A stretch of 37,403 nt of DNA from the NCBI GenBank assembly GCA_041675325.1, contig JBAYUG010000025.1:1-37403 (forward strand), read 5' to 3'. Position 1 is the stretch's first letter. Each line of letters starts with the position of its first letter. The notes under the pieces are model-generated. The model searched no databases. It was not told the origin of the DNA and worked only from the letters and a program-made list of their open reading frames with translations. This document shows, in pieces, positions 17,115 to 25,023 of the stretch. The position numbers and the translations under genes were made by a program. This DNA comes from CAIKZJ01 sp041675325 (GTDB taxonomy: Bacteria > Bacteroidota > Ignavibacteria > Tepidaquicellales > Tepidaquicellaceae).

Positions 17115-18773
17115 TTATTTGCTGAAAACTGTTTTTCCGTTTATTACAGTTTTTAGGACCTGAATGTCTTTTATCTTCTTCGGGTCATACGTAAAAATAT
17201 CATCTGATAACACTACAAAGTCTGCATATTTTCCCTTTTGTAATGTTCCTTTTGTCTTTTCTTCAAAACCTGCGTAAGCCGCGTAAACAGTGAACGCCTT
17301 TACTGCTTCAAGTATTGAAAGCTTCTGATTCATATTCGGAATGCTGTTTATTGTTGTATCAAGAGGTTGCCTGTTTACAAGTAAGTGTATAAGTGCTATT
17401 GGACTTATATAAGCGCTGTAAGGGAAATTTGTACCTGCTGTGATATATTTTGAACTTTGAAGCAATGAATTCCACATCCCGAGATTGTTACCGTTTGATT
17501 CAGGCAGGTATTCTCCTATTGTTACAAGGTTATCGATTGTAACTTCAGGTCTTATTGAAGGTATAACACCAAGAGTTCCAAACCTGCTTATATCCGATGG
17601 CTGTACAAACTCTGTGTACTCCAGTATCGTTCTCGCATCCTTAGGCTTTTTTTCATTTAATACTTTTTCTATGATATTCAGATTATTATGAACTGCCTTA
17701 TCTCCAACAGACTTTATGCAGAACTGAAATTCCTTTTCTATTGCTTTCCTAAAATTACTTTCTACTTCTTCGTCGGTAGCATACTGAAAAGTGCTTCTTA
17801 TTTCCTTTTTGTAAGAATCTTTCATAGACGCTGCCTGAAGGTTTAGAGCACCGTCATAATCAATAGATACCGAACGTACTGTCAGCATGTCCTTGTAATC
17901 AACAAGTATTCCCCTCTTTAAATATTCCTCAAATGTTTCATCTCCGACACTTAATACACCGTAAATTTTAACGTAAAATTTATTACTGTCTATTAATTGT
18001 CTGAATATGTCAATCGAACCGCTGTTTATTGTTCTGTCGTGAATTTCTGTTATTCCGTACCTTGTTACTTCCTTTGATGCTGTCTGAAGTAGATTGCTGA
18101 GGTCATCTTTCGATATCTCAGGTGACTTTTCCTTTACTATATTGACTGCGGCGTCAAATAGAAGTCCTGTAATCTCGCCCTTTTCATTTTTCTCAATCTC
18201 ACCGTCCTTAGGATTTGGAGTTAAGTTTGTAATCTGTAGAAATTGCAAAAGCTTGCTGTTTGCCCAGACCATATCACCCGTTATATTTACTATGTAAACA
18301 TGATGATTAGGCGCTGCTTTATCAAGTACACTTTTATCTATGGCTAAAAGCTCATCTTCACTGAAATTCAATTCATTCAAAGCATAACCAACTATCCAGC
18401 TTCCATCATTTCTTTTCTTCGCATTTTCTTCTACAATCTTTTGCACTTCAGCAATTGATTTTGCATTCGAAAAGTTTATGAAGCCGAGATTCTTTGCAAA
18501 CTCAACAATTGACCCTTCCATATCAATAAAGCCCGGCAATACTGTCTTTCCGCCAAGGTCTATTGCTTCGTCAGATTTGTACTTATCTTTAATTTCAGCA
18601 CTCGTTCCGGTCTCTACTATCTTCCCATCTCTTACAGCCATTGCTTCAAACTGGGAGTTATTATTATCCAACGAGTAAATTTTCCCGTTTAAATAAACAG
18701 TTGTAGGTGATTGAGAACAGGAAGTAAGCATCGCTACTGTCAATAATATTAATATAGATTTTATATATCTCAT
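17115..18773 (-). CDS. YtcJ-type amidohydrolase lipoprotein lacking its metal ligands
   Basis: This 552-residue protein aligns by eye along its whole length with YtcJ/NfdA-like amidohydrolases (opening VYLNGKIYSLD, then the ADFVVLSDDIF tail), but it is a lipoprotein: lipobox MLTSC with C19. Every metal-site motif is altered. FIDSHxH reads FIDMEGS (E86, S88). The lysine strand before DGAL has S303. HAIGD reads KSVGD (K354). RIEHAQ reads ILEYTE (Y386). SDAPV reads TNFPY (N449). The TIM-barrel framework, including ITEIHD and SDISRFGTLGVIPS, is retained. It is therefore probably an exported, non-catalytic binding protein rather than a hydrolase. It is the first gene of the prmC-dtd-DUF2520 operon. 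The divergent spacer upstream has only a weak promoter candidate. Confidence 0.88.
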   Translation of the reverse strand: MRYIKSILILLTVAMLTSCSQSPTTVYLNGKIYSLDNNNSQFEAMAVRDGKIVETGTSAEIKDKYKSDEAIDLGGKTVLPGFIDMEGSIVEFAKNLGFINFSNAKSIAEVQKIVEENAKKRNDGSWIVGYALNELNFSEDELLAIDKSVLDKAAPNHHVYIVNITGDMVWANSKLLQFLQITNLTPNPKDGEIEKNEKGEITGLLFDAAVNIVKEKSPEISKDDLSNLLQTASKEVTRYGITEIHDRTINSGSIDIFRQLIDSNKFYVKIYGVLSVGDETFEEYLKRGILVDYKDMLTVRSVSIDYDGALNLQAASMKDSYKKEIRSTFQYATDEEVESNFRKAIEKEFQFCIKSVGDKAVHNNLNIIEKVLNEKKPKDARTILEYTEFVQPSDISRFGTLGVIPSIRPEVTIDNLVTIGEYLPESNGNNLGMWNSLLQSSKYITAGTNFPYSAYISPIALIHLLVNRQPLDTTINSIPNMNQKLSILEAVKAFTVYAAYAGFEEKTKGTLQKGKYADFVVLSDDIFTYDPKKIKDIQVLKTVINGKTVFSK

Positions 18774-18919
18774 AATAATTTGATTTATTTAGATTCATTG
18801 TTAATCCTATTAACATAATAAATACTGCTTTCTTTTAAAATGCAATTTTAATCTTTTCCTATATTTATCTGTATATATAGTAAATAGCCCTGATTTCGGA
18901 AGTAATACTTAAAGTGGTA

Positions 18920-18948
18920 TTGATTTATTTATAATTTGTTAATATCTT
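18920..18948 (+). promoter_or_regulatory. Promoter of the MerR-type regulator
   Basis: TTGATT (18920-18925), 17 bp, TATCTT (18943-18948) matches the window's recurring promoter form. Transcription would begin near 18955, exactly at the most upstream ATG. The mRNA is therefore either leaderless or translated from the internal ATG at 18994. Confidence 0.5.
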
Positions 18949-18954
18949 ACGTAT

Positions 18955-19449
18955 ATGAAGCAAAGTAATCTGTCAATGAAAGATAAGTTCACTATGAAAA
19001 AACTTTACTATTCCATCAGTGAAGTAGGTAAAATAACTGATCTGGAACAGTATGTTTTAAGGTATTGGGAAACTGAATTTGAGCTGTTAAAACCTGCTAA
19101 AAATCTCGCGGGTAATCGCATTTACACTAATAAAGATATAAAGCTCATTCTCTACATTAAAAGACTCTTAAAAGAAGAAAAATATACTATCGAAGGCGCA
19201 AAAAAACTGTTAAAGAACTATAACTTTAAGGAAGAATCAGTAGCTGCAAAGGGTTCTAACAAGTTTTCTGATTCCATTCCTAAAAGTAAACCTCAGTCGT
19301 TTGTTAATAGTCAATCCAGGGAATTAAGCCTTTTTAGCAATGTTTCTGCTGATACTGATGATATTGATTCCGCTTCCGGAAAAGAGCTTAAAAAAGATCT
19401 TTACGAACTTAGAAACTTCTTGAAAGGACTTTTGGACGATTTAGATTAA
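18955..19449 (+). CDS. MerR-family winged-helix transcriptional regulator
   Basis: The protein has up to 164 residues. Its MerR DNA-binding domain starts at KKLYYSISEVGKITDLEQYVLRYWE and continues with the wing (NRIYTNKDIKLILYIKRLL) and a helix (YTIEGAKKLLKNY). The remaining 80 residues are polar, with an acidic end (ELKKDLYELRNFLKGLLDDLD) and no Cys-rich metal site, so the signal it senses is unknown. The ATG at 18994 (residue 14) places the domain at the N-terminus as is usual for MerR proteins and fits the promoter better than the first ATG. ettA follows after a 93-nt gap. No operator repeat was identified. Confidence 0.88.
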   Translation: MKQSNLSMKDKFTMKKLYYSISEVGKITDLEQYVLRYWETEFELLKPAKNLAGNRIYTNKDIKLILYIKRLLKEEKYTIEGAKKLLKNYNFKEESVAAKGSNKFSDSIPKSKPQSFVNSQSRELSLFSNVSADTDDIDSASGKELKKDLYELRNFLKGLLDDLD

Positions 19450-19542
19450 ATTCTATTTTCATCCTCCTTATTTCTTTGAGTTTTTATTCTTATATTTCTC
19501 TTCTTTTGTATTCTTTAAAATTAATTCAAACTTTAAATTTTT

Positions 19543-21216
19543 ATGCCTGATAATAAAATAATTTTTTCTATGGTGGGAGTTACAAAAACCTTCCCGCCTC
19601 ACAAAACTGTCTTAAAAAATATCTATCTCTCTTTCTTTTACGGCGCCAAAATTGGCGTTATTGGATTGAACGGCTCGGGTAAATCTACACTCCTTAAAAT
19701 AATTGCCGGTATTGAACAAAGCTTTGAAGGTGAGGTTCATTTTACTAAGGAATATTCTATTGGTTTTCTTTCGCAGGAACCTGAACTTGATAACTCTAAA
19801 ACAGTAAAAGAGATTGTGCAGGAAGGCGTTCAGGAAATAGTTGACATTCTAAAGGAATATGAAGAGGTTAATAATAAATTTGCTGAACCGATGTCAGACG
19901 ATGAAATGACAAAACTTATTGATAGGCAGGGAGAACTGACAGAACTTATTGAGCATAAAAATGGCTGGGAACTCGACGCAAAACTTGCCCGTGCAATGGA
20001 TGCTCTTCAGTGCCCTGATGAAGATGCTCTCGTTGAAAACCTTAGCGGCGGTGAAAGAAGACGCGTTGCCCTGTGCAGACTTCTTCTTATGGAACCCGAT
20101 ATTCTCCTTCTTGATGAGCCTACGAACCACCTTGACGCTGAATCTGTTGAGTGGCTCGAACTTCACCTGCAGAAATATAAAGGTACTGTCATAGCCGTTA
20201 CTCACGATAGGTACTTCCTCGATAATGTCGCTGGCTGGATTCTTGAACTCGACCGCGGTGAGGGTATTCCATGGGAAGGAAACTATTCTTCATGGCTCGA
20301 CCAGAAAGCAAAACGTCTCGAAATGGAGCAGAAATCTGAAAGCAAAAGACGTAAGACCCTTGAACGCGAACTTGAATGGGTTCGTATGTCTCCGAAAGCC
20401 CGGCATGCAAAGTCAAAAGCCCGTTTGCAGTCTTACGATAAACTCCTGAACGAAGATACGAAACAAAAAGAAGAAAGACTTGAAATATACATCCCAAACG
20501 GTCCGCGTCTGGGAAACAAAGTTATTGATGCAGTTAACGTAAAGAAAGCTTTTGGCGATAAACTCCTTTACGAAAACCTAAACTTCTCTCTGCCCCCTGC
20601 GGGTATTGTAGGCGTCATCGGTCCTAATGGTGCCGGTAAAACTACCCTTTTCAGAATGATTCTCGGAACTGAAAAACCTGACGGCGGAAATTTTGATGTC
20701 GGTGAAACTGTTACCGTGGGATATGTTGACCAAAGCCATGTTAACCTGAATCCCGATGATACTGTCTGGAAAGCTATTTCAGAGGGTGCGGAAACAATCG
20801 AACTCGGCGGTAAGCAGTATAACTCACGCGCTTATGTCGGAAGGTTTAATTTCAACGGCGCTGATCAGGAAAAACTTGTTAAAAATCTTTCAGGTGGCGA
20901 ACGTAACAGACTTCATCTTGCTCTAACACTCAAATCACAAGCTAATGTTCTCCTTCTTGACGAACCTTCAAACGATATAGACGTAAACACTCTCCGTGCT
21001 CTCGAAGAAGGTCTCGAAGACTTCGCTGGCTGCGCCGTCGTTATCTCTCATGACAGATGGTTCCTCGATAGGATTGCTACTCATATCCTTGCATTCGAGG
21101 GTGATTCACAGGTCTTTTTCTTTGAAGGCAGTTATTCTGAATACGAAGAAAACAAAAAGAAAAGACTCGGCGAAATTACACCGAAGAAATTTAAGTATAA
21201 GAAACTTGTCGAATAA
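19543..21216 (+). CDS. ettA: Energy-dependent translational throttle protein EttA (ABC-F)
   Basis: EttA is a ribosome-bound ABC-F ATPase that gates the first elongation steps according to ATP/ADP. The 557-residue protein has two ABC domains without membrane segments. Domain one has Walker A GLNGSGKST at 41-49, signature LSGGERRR, Walker B ILLLDEPTNHLD, and the EttA-typical P-site interaction arm (ESKRRKTLERELEWVR). Domain two has Walker A GPNGAGKTT, signature LSGGERNR and Walker B VLLLDEPSNDID. Length and arm match EttA rather than Uup or YheS. comF probably starts inside its 3' end. Confidence 0.96.
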   Translation: MPDNKIIFSMVGVTKTFPPHKTVLKNIYLSFFYGAKIGVIGLNGSGKSTLLKIIAGIEQSFEGEVHFTKEYSIGFLSQEPELDNSKTVKEIVQEGVQEIVDILKEYEEVNNKFAEPMSDDEMTKLIDRQGELTELIEHKNGWELDAKLARAMDALQCPDEDALVENLSGGERRRVALCRLLLMEPDILLLDEPTNHLDAESVEWLELHLQKYKGTVIAVTHDRYFLDNVAGWILELDRGEGIPWEGNYSSWLDQKAKRLEMEQKSESKRRKTLERELEWVRMSPKARHAKSKARLQSYDKLLNEDTKQKEERLEIYIPNGPRLGNKVIDAVNVKKAFGDKLLYENLNFSLPPAGIVGVIGPNGAGKTTLFRMILGTEKPDGGNFDVGETVTVGYVDQSHVNLNPDDTVWKAISEGAETIELGGKQYNSRAYVGRFNFNGADQEKLVKNLSGGERNRLHLALTLKSQANVLLLDEPSNDIDVNTLRALEEGLEDFAGCAVVISHDRWFLDRIATHILAFEGDSQVFFFEGSYSEYEENKKKRLGEITPKKFKYKKLVE

Positions 21217-21931
21217 CATTAAAGATATTATTTCCAATAAATCCACAGCACTCTTTAATGATGTTGTGGATTTTTTATACCCTAAAATTTGCATCGTATC
21301 GGATTTAAGAATTCCTGAAGAAAACTCTAATGATTTTGTTATTGACAGGATTCTTCAGTCTTTTGAAATAATAAATGAAGATGAATTTTCATTTATGCGC
21401 TCCAAAATAAACGCCGATTTTTTCTTCTCAAAATATGCATTCAGGCATGAAAGCGGTATTCAGTCATTAATCCATTACCTTAAATACAGAGGTTTCACAA
21501 AGATTGGAACATTTCTCGGAAGTATTATTGGTACAGAATTGAAACTACACCACTCTGAAAAACTAAAGGGATATAATTACCTTCTGCCCGTCCCGCTGCA
21601 CTCCGGAAAGCTTCGTGAACGCGGCTTTAATCAAAGCATGTATATCTGTAAAGGAATCGTGGAAGTGCTGCCTTTTGAAATTCTGAACGAAAATATTATT
21701 CGTGTAAAGAACACAAAATCTCAGACAGGGCTTTCGTTCGAAGAAAGAATCGCAAATGTCCGTGATGCATTCGACCTAAACCCAAAACTAAAAACCTCTG
21801 AACTCAAAAGCGGTATCCTTGTTGTCGATGATGTCATAACAACAGGTTCAACAATCAAAGAAGTAATCCGTATGCTTAAACAAGACACATCAGTATCAGT
21901 CGGTGCCGTAACTATAGGTTTAGCGAAGTAA
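21206..21931 (+). CDS. ComF-family phosphoribosyltransferase-like protein without the zinc ribbon
   Basis: ComF proteins support DNA uptake in naturally competent bacteria, although many bacterial homologues have no known role. The most likely start is the TTG at 21206, overlapping ettA by 11 nt and giving 241 residues; longer readings would run far inside ettA in another frame. The phosphoribosyltransferase domain is clear: LPVPLHSGKLRERGFNQS (127-144), KSQTGLSFEERIANV and the PRPP loop ILVVDDVITTGST (204-216). The N-terminal four-cysteine zinc finger of typical ComF is absent: only one Cys remains at YPKICIVSDLRIP. A bidirectional terminator follows. Confidence 0.85.
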   Translation: MSNNIKDIISNKSTALFNDVVDFLYPKICIVSDLRIPEENSNDFVIDRILQSFEIINEDEFSFMRSKINADFFFSKYAFRHESGIQSLIHYLKYRGFTKIGTFLGSIIGTELKLHHSEKLKGYNYLLPVPLHSGKLRERGFNQSMYICKGIVEVLPFEILNENIIRVKNTKSQTGLSFEERIANVRDAFDLNPKLKTSELKSGILVVDDVITTGSTIKEVIRMLKQDTSVSVGAVTIGLAK

Positions 21932-21967
21932 AATAAATTCCCTTTCAAACTCTTAATAGAAATAATA

Positions 21968-21995
21968 AAACCCGCAGATGCAACTGCGGGTTTTT
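21968..21995. terminator. Bidirectional intrinsic terminator between comF and the propeller gene
   Basis: AAACCCGCAG (21968-21977) pairs perfectly with CTGCGGGTTT (21984-21993), with T-rich sequence after it on the plus strand and TTTT on the minus strand. It serves comF and the convergent gene that ends at 22033. Confidence 0.9.
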
Positions 21996-22032
21996 GTTTG
22001 TTGACGTAAAATTAATTGTTATTTATTCAAGA

Positions 22033-23241
22033 TTATTTCAATAATATCATACGTCTTGTTTCTGTAAATCCATCTGTTATCAATTTATAGAAATATACGC
22101 CGCTATTTAAGCCGTTTCCATCGAATGTTGCTTCGTATGTGCCGGTCTTGAGCTGTTCATTCACGAGTGTTCGAACTTCACGTCCCATTACGTCATAGAC
22201 AACTATCTTAACATCGCCTAAGTGGGCAATATCAAACTTTATCTTAGTTGCCGGGTTAAACGGGTTAGGAAAGTTTTGCGATAAAGAATAAGATGACGGG
22301 ATTTCCGTGCTGATATTTTGTATGCCTACGATTTCAGAAAGTAAACGACGCCAAACGGATTGTCCATCAGTTCCTGCAAATATGTAATTGTTTGCGATTA
22401 ACAAAGAATATACAGTTGGTATTGAGCTGAATCCCTGATTTTTTTGAATCCAACTTGTGCCGTTATTAGTGGATAGATAAACTCCATTAAACTCTGTCCC
22501 TGCATATATATTATTTCCGCTTATGGCAAGGGAATAAACAGATTGATTATTCAAAGCAGTTTGCGTCCAAGTGCTTCCATTATTTGTGGAGAAATAAACG
22601 CCATTTAACTCTGTCCCCGCAAATATATTATTTCCTGATACTGCAATGGAGTAAACATCCCTGTTATTCAAAGCAGTTTGCGTCCAGGTGCCTCCGTTAT
22701 TTGTTGAGAGATAAACTCCTTTAACATTACCTGTCCCCGCAAATATATTATTTCCTGATACGGCAAGGGATAAAACATCCCTGTTATTCAAAGCAGTTTG
22801 CGTCCAGGTACCTCCGTTATTTGTGGTGAGATAAACTCCTTTAACATTATATGTCCCCGCAAATATATTATTTCCGCTGACGGCAAGGGATAAGACATGT
22901 TGATTACTCAAAGCAGTTTGCGTCCATGTGCTTCCGTTATTTGTAGAAAGATAAACGCCATAGACATATGTCCCCGCAAATATATTATTTCCTGATACGG
23001 CAAGGGATGAAACAATTTGATTATTCAAAGCAGTTTGCGTAAAAGTGCTTCCGTTATTTGTAGAAAGATAAACGCCATTAAAATGTGTCCCCGCAAATAT
23101 ATTATTTCCTGATACGGCAAGGGATGAAACAACTCCTCCGTAAATTCCTTCGCATTGCACCCACTGGGCTTCAGAATTATTAATTATGTACGTTGAATTA
23201 ATAATTAGTGCAAGAAGAAATAGTAATGTTTTTGTTTTCAA
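22033..23241 (-). CDS. Secreted beta-propeller repeat protein with T9SS sorting domain (copy 1)
   Basis: The 402-residue protein has a signal peptide (to NSEAQ) and then seven tandem units of 39-40 residues, consensus SLAVSGNNIFAGT..NGVYLSTNN.G..TWTQTALNN. These resemble BNR/sortilin-type propeller blades with the Asp-box-like 'STNNG..W' core. A type A T9SS sorting domain follows (SQNFPNPFNPATKIKFDI ... ending RRMILLK). It would be exported through the outer membrane and processed by PorU. The repeats are almost identical at DNA level, suggesting recent expansion. The ligand is unknown. A paralogue lies upstream on the same strand. Confidence 0.9.
   Translation of the reverse strand: MKTKTLLFLLALIINSTYIINNSEAQWVQCEGIYGGVVSSLAVSGNNIFAGTHFNGVYLSTNNGSTFTQTALNNQIVSSLAVSGNNIFAGTYVYGVYLSTNNGSTWTQTALSNQHVLSLAVSGNNIFAGTYNVKGVYLTTNNGGTWTQTALNNRDVLSLAVSGNNIFAGTGNVKGVYLSTNNGGTWTQTALNNRDVYSIAVSGNNIFAGTELNGVYFSTNNGSTWTQTALNNQSVYSLAISGNNIYAGTEFNGVYLSTNNGTSWIQKNQGFSSIPTVYSLLIANNYIFAGTDGQSVWRRLLSEIVGIQNISTEIPSSYSLSQNFPNPFNPATKIKFDIAHLGDVKIVVYDVMGREVRTLVNEQLKTGTYEATFDGNGLNSGVYFYKLITDGFTETRRMILLK
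22504..23107 (-). repeat. Tandem 117/120-bp coding repeats
   Basis: The block AAATATATTATTT, preceded by CCCCGC in most units, recurs at 22504, 22621, 22741, 22861, 22978 and 23095, so periods are 117 or 120 bp, i.e. 39 or 40 codons. The first unit has ATATATATTATTT. Neighbouring units differ at only a few bases. They encode the propeller blades of the protein above. Confidence 0.9.
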
Positions 23242-23273
23242 AAGTTCTGTGTTAAAATATTTTAAAATTCCCG

Positions 23274-23465
23274 TTACTCATTTTTGCCGGTAACGAATTT
23301 AAGTTTTTTCATTTCAAAATCTTTTTTGCCCTCTACGAACCTGTAAAAATCCTCTCCGAACAGGTTAAAAATCTCTTCGAGCGGGTAATAACTCTCTCCG
23401 AGCGGGTAAGTACCAAAATCTGAACTACTAATAACCCCCTCGGAGCTCCTAAAATCCCCATCATT
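23274..23465 (-). pseudogene. Startless open frame of 63 codons containing 21-bp repeats
   Basis: Directly after the stop of the 414-residue propeller gene, one minus-strand frame stays open for 63 codons before TAA at 23274-23276, but has no ATG, GTG or TTG near its beginning. The reading contains heptad-like units YPLGESY, YPLEEIF, NLFGEDF, then FVEGKKDFEMKKLKFVTGKNE. Its composition looks protein-like. It may be a remnant of a decayed gene, or chance openness of a repeat. No homologue was recognised. Confidence 0.3.
23324..23407. repeat. Four-unit 21-bp imperfect tandem repeat
   Basis: Units lie at 23324-23344, 23345-23365, 23366-23386 and 23387-23407. On the minus strand they have the form ACCCGCTCGGAGAG plus an AT-rich heptamer; the unit farthest from the propeller stop is most diverged. 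The array sits between the two propeller genes. Confidence 0.75.
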
Positions 23466-24705
23466 TCAATAATATCATTCGCTTCGTCTCCGTAAACCCA
23501 TCCGTCATTAATTCATAAAAATACACGCCGCTGTTTAATCCGTTTCCATCGAATGTTGTTTCGTACGTGCCGGGCTGAAGTTTTTCATTTACCAGTGTTG
23601 CGACTTCTTTTCCGAGTATATCGAGCACAACCAATTTTGCCAGACCAGAGCTTTTTACCTGAAACTTTATGTTTGTTGTCGGATTAAACGGATTGGGATA
23701 GTTCTGGCTGAGTGAATATGTTGTCGGTGTTTCGGTATTGGTATTTTGTACTTTAAGAATTTCCGATAATGGTCGACGCCAGAGATTACTATTCAAATTA
23801 GTAGTAGCTGTCACATATGAATAAGTATTTGAAGAAAAGGTAAGAGAAACAGAAGGAGTTGTACCAAATCCTTGATTTATTCCAACCCAAGATGCACCAT
23901 AATTTGTTGACAAAAACACACCACTATTTGTAGCTGCAAACAGATTCGTCCCTGAAGTTGACAGAGAATTAACTTTAAGACTAGTAAAACCATTGTTTAC
24001 TGCATTCCAGTTTCCACCATTATTTGTTGATAAAAAAACACCATAACCTTCACCCGTGCTAATATCAAAAGAGCAAGCATAGATTTTTGTTCCTAAAACA
24101 GCAAAGGAACGAACTACTGACCCTGTTGCTAATCCACTATTTACAAAATTCCAATTTGTACCGTTATTTGTTGATAATATAACGCCAGAATAACTTGTTG
24201 ATCCAAAGATATTAGTGCCTATTGTAGCTAGTGCTTTTATATCATAAATAGGTATTCCATTATTCACCTGATTCCAATTATTACCATTATTTGTTGATAA
24301 ATATATTCCTCCATATGGATAATCTCTTGTACCAGCAAATATATTGGTACCTGAAATTGCAAGTGAACCTACCTGTTCACCTGAAAACCCATTAGATACC
24401 GAAGTCCAATTATTACCATTATCTGTTGATAAATATACTCCGTCCGAGACTCCGGCAAATATATTCATACCAGAAACCAAAAGTGAATAACCTGTCTGAT
24501 TATTCAAAGACGTAAACCAATTCATTCCGTTGTTGGGTGAAATAGCTACTGTACCCCTAGGATAATTATATGTCCCAGCAATTAAATTTCCACCTGATGA
24601 TGCTGCTAAAGACATTGTATATACTCCAGGCGAAATAACTTGCACCCACTGCGCATTGGCGCTTACTTCTACGAACATTAAAACGATTAGTAATAATTTT
24701 TTCAT
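23461..24705 (-). CDS. Secreted beta-propeller repeat protein with T9SS sorting domain (copy 2)
   Basis: The 414-residue protein is a paralogue of the downstream gene. It has a signal peptide (cleavage near VSANAQ), then about six diverged propeller units with the core 'IFAG...GVYLSTNNG.NWN.VNNG'. The C-terminal type A sorting domain (SQNYPNPFNPTTNIKFQV ... KRMILLK) is very similar to that of its neighbour. The blades are much less alike than in copy 1, so copy 1 looks recently homogenised or expanded. Export by T9SS and surface attachment are expected from the family; binding partner unknown. Confidence 0.9.
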   Translation of the reverse strand: MKKLLLIVLMFVEVSANAQWVQVISPGVYTMSLAASSGGNLIAGTYNYPRGTVAISPNNGMNWFTSLNNQTGYSLLVSGMNIFAGVSDGVYLSTDNGNNWTSVSNGFSGEQVGSLAISGTNIFAGTRDYPYGGIYLSTNNGNNWNQVNNGIPIYDIKALATIGTNIFGSTSYSGVILSTNNGTNWNFVNSGLATGSVVRSFAVLGTKIYACSFDISTGEGYGVFLSTNNGGNWNAVNNGFTSLKVNSLSTSGTNLFAATNSGVFLSTNYGASWVGINQGFGTTPSVSLTFSSNTYSYVTATTNLNSNLWRRPLSEILKVQNTNTETPTTYSLSQNYPNPFNPTTNIKFQVKSSGLAKLVVLDILGKEVATLVNEKLQPGTYETTFDGNGLNSGVYFYELMTDGFTETKRMILLK

Positions 24706-24720
24706 AATTTTAATATTTAA

Positions 24721-24900
24721 TTAAATTATTAAAAGCATCTTCTTAGTTTCATAACTGACTCTTGCAAATCGGCGCCTTTCTTCGGGTGTGAGGTTGATTA
24801 CTTTCCCTTCGAGCTGATGCTTGATATTATCAAATGCGTGCCTGATTTCATCAATGTTAGAAGGGTCAAATGTAATAGAGATTAAATTGTCAAGTGCCAT
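24721..24900 (-). CDS. 59-residue hypothetical protein
   Basis: ATG at 24900 opens a 59-codon frame reading MALDNLISITFDPSNIDEIR and later NLTPEERRRFARVSYETKKM. The 'LTPEER' helix turn and amphipathic helix resemble, from memory, a small uncharacterised protein in this group of bacteria that usually continues for another 60 or so residues; this copy may be a truncated form. It has a good promoter (24949-24980) and ends 15 nt before the propeller gene, so the two may be one transcript. Function unknown. Confidence 0.6.
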   Translation of the reverse strand: MALDNLISITFDPSNIDEIRHAFDNIKHQLEGKVINLTPEERRRFARVSYETKKMLLII

Positions 24901-24948
24901 AATATTATTTGTATAAATTAATAGAATAAGAACTTAAAAAATCTCTAA

Positions 24949-24980
24949 CGAAACTTATAGATATCCTTTTTTATTGTCAA
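24949..24980 (-). promoter_or_regulatory. Promoter of the 59-residue gene and propeller pair
   Basis: On the minus strand TTGACA (24980-24975), 17 bp, TAAGTTTCG (24957-24949) resembles the TAnnTTTG form with one mismatch. It lies about 50 nt upstream of the small gene. Confidence 0.5.
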
Positions 24981-25023
24981 TACAAATATTTTGTTATGTA
25001 TGTTATGTTTTGATAATATCAAA

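Noticed and set aside
19894..20497. Long frames on both strands inside ettA
   Set aside because: They are shadows of a strongly conserved gene with higher G+C; no family signature is present in those readings.
20996..21205. 70-codon N-terminal extension of ComF inside ettA
   Set aside because: It reads the ettA coding sequence in another frame and has no ComF-like sequence; the TTG at 21206 fits the family length.
22504..23407. Repeat blocks considered as a CRISPR array
   Set aside because: The 117/120-bp units are coding propeller blades and the 21-bp units are directly abutting with no spacers; no cas genes are nearby.
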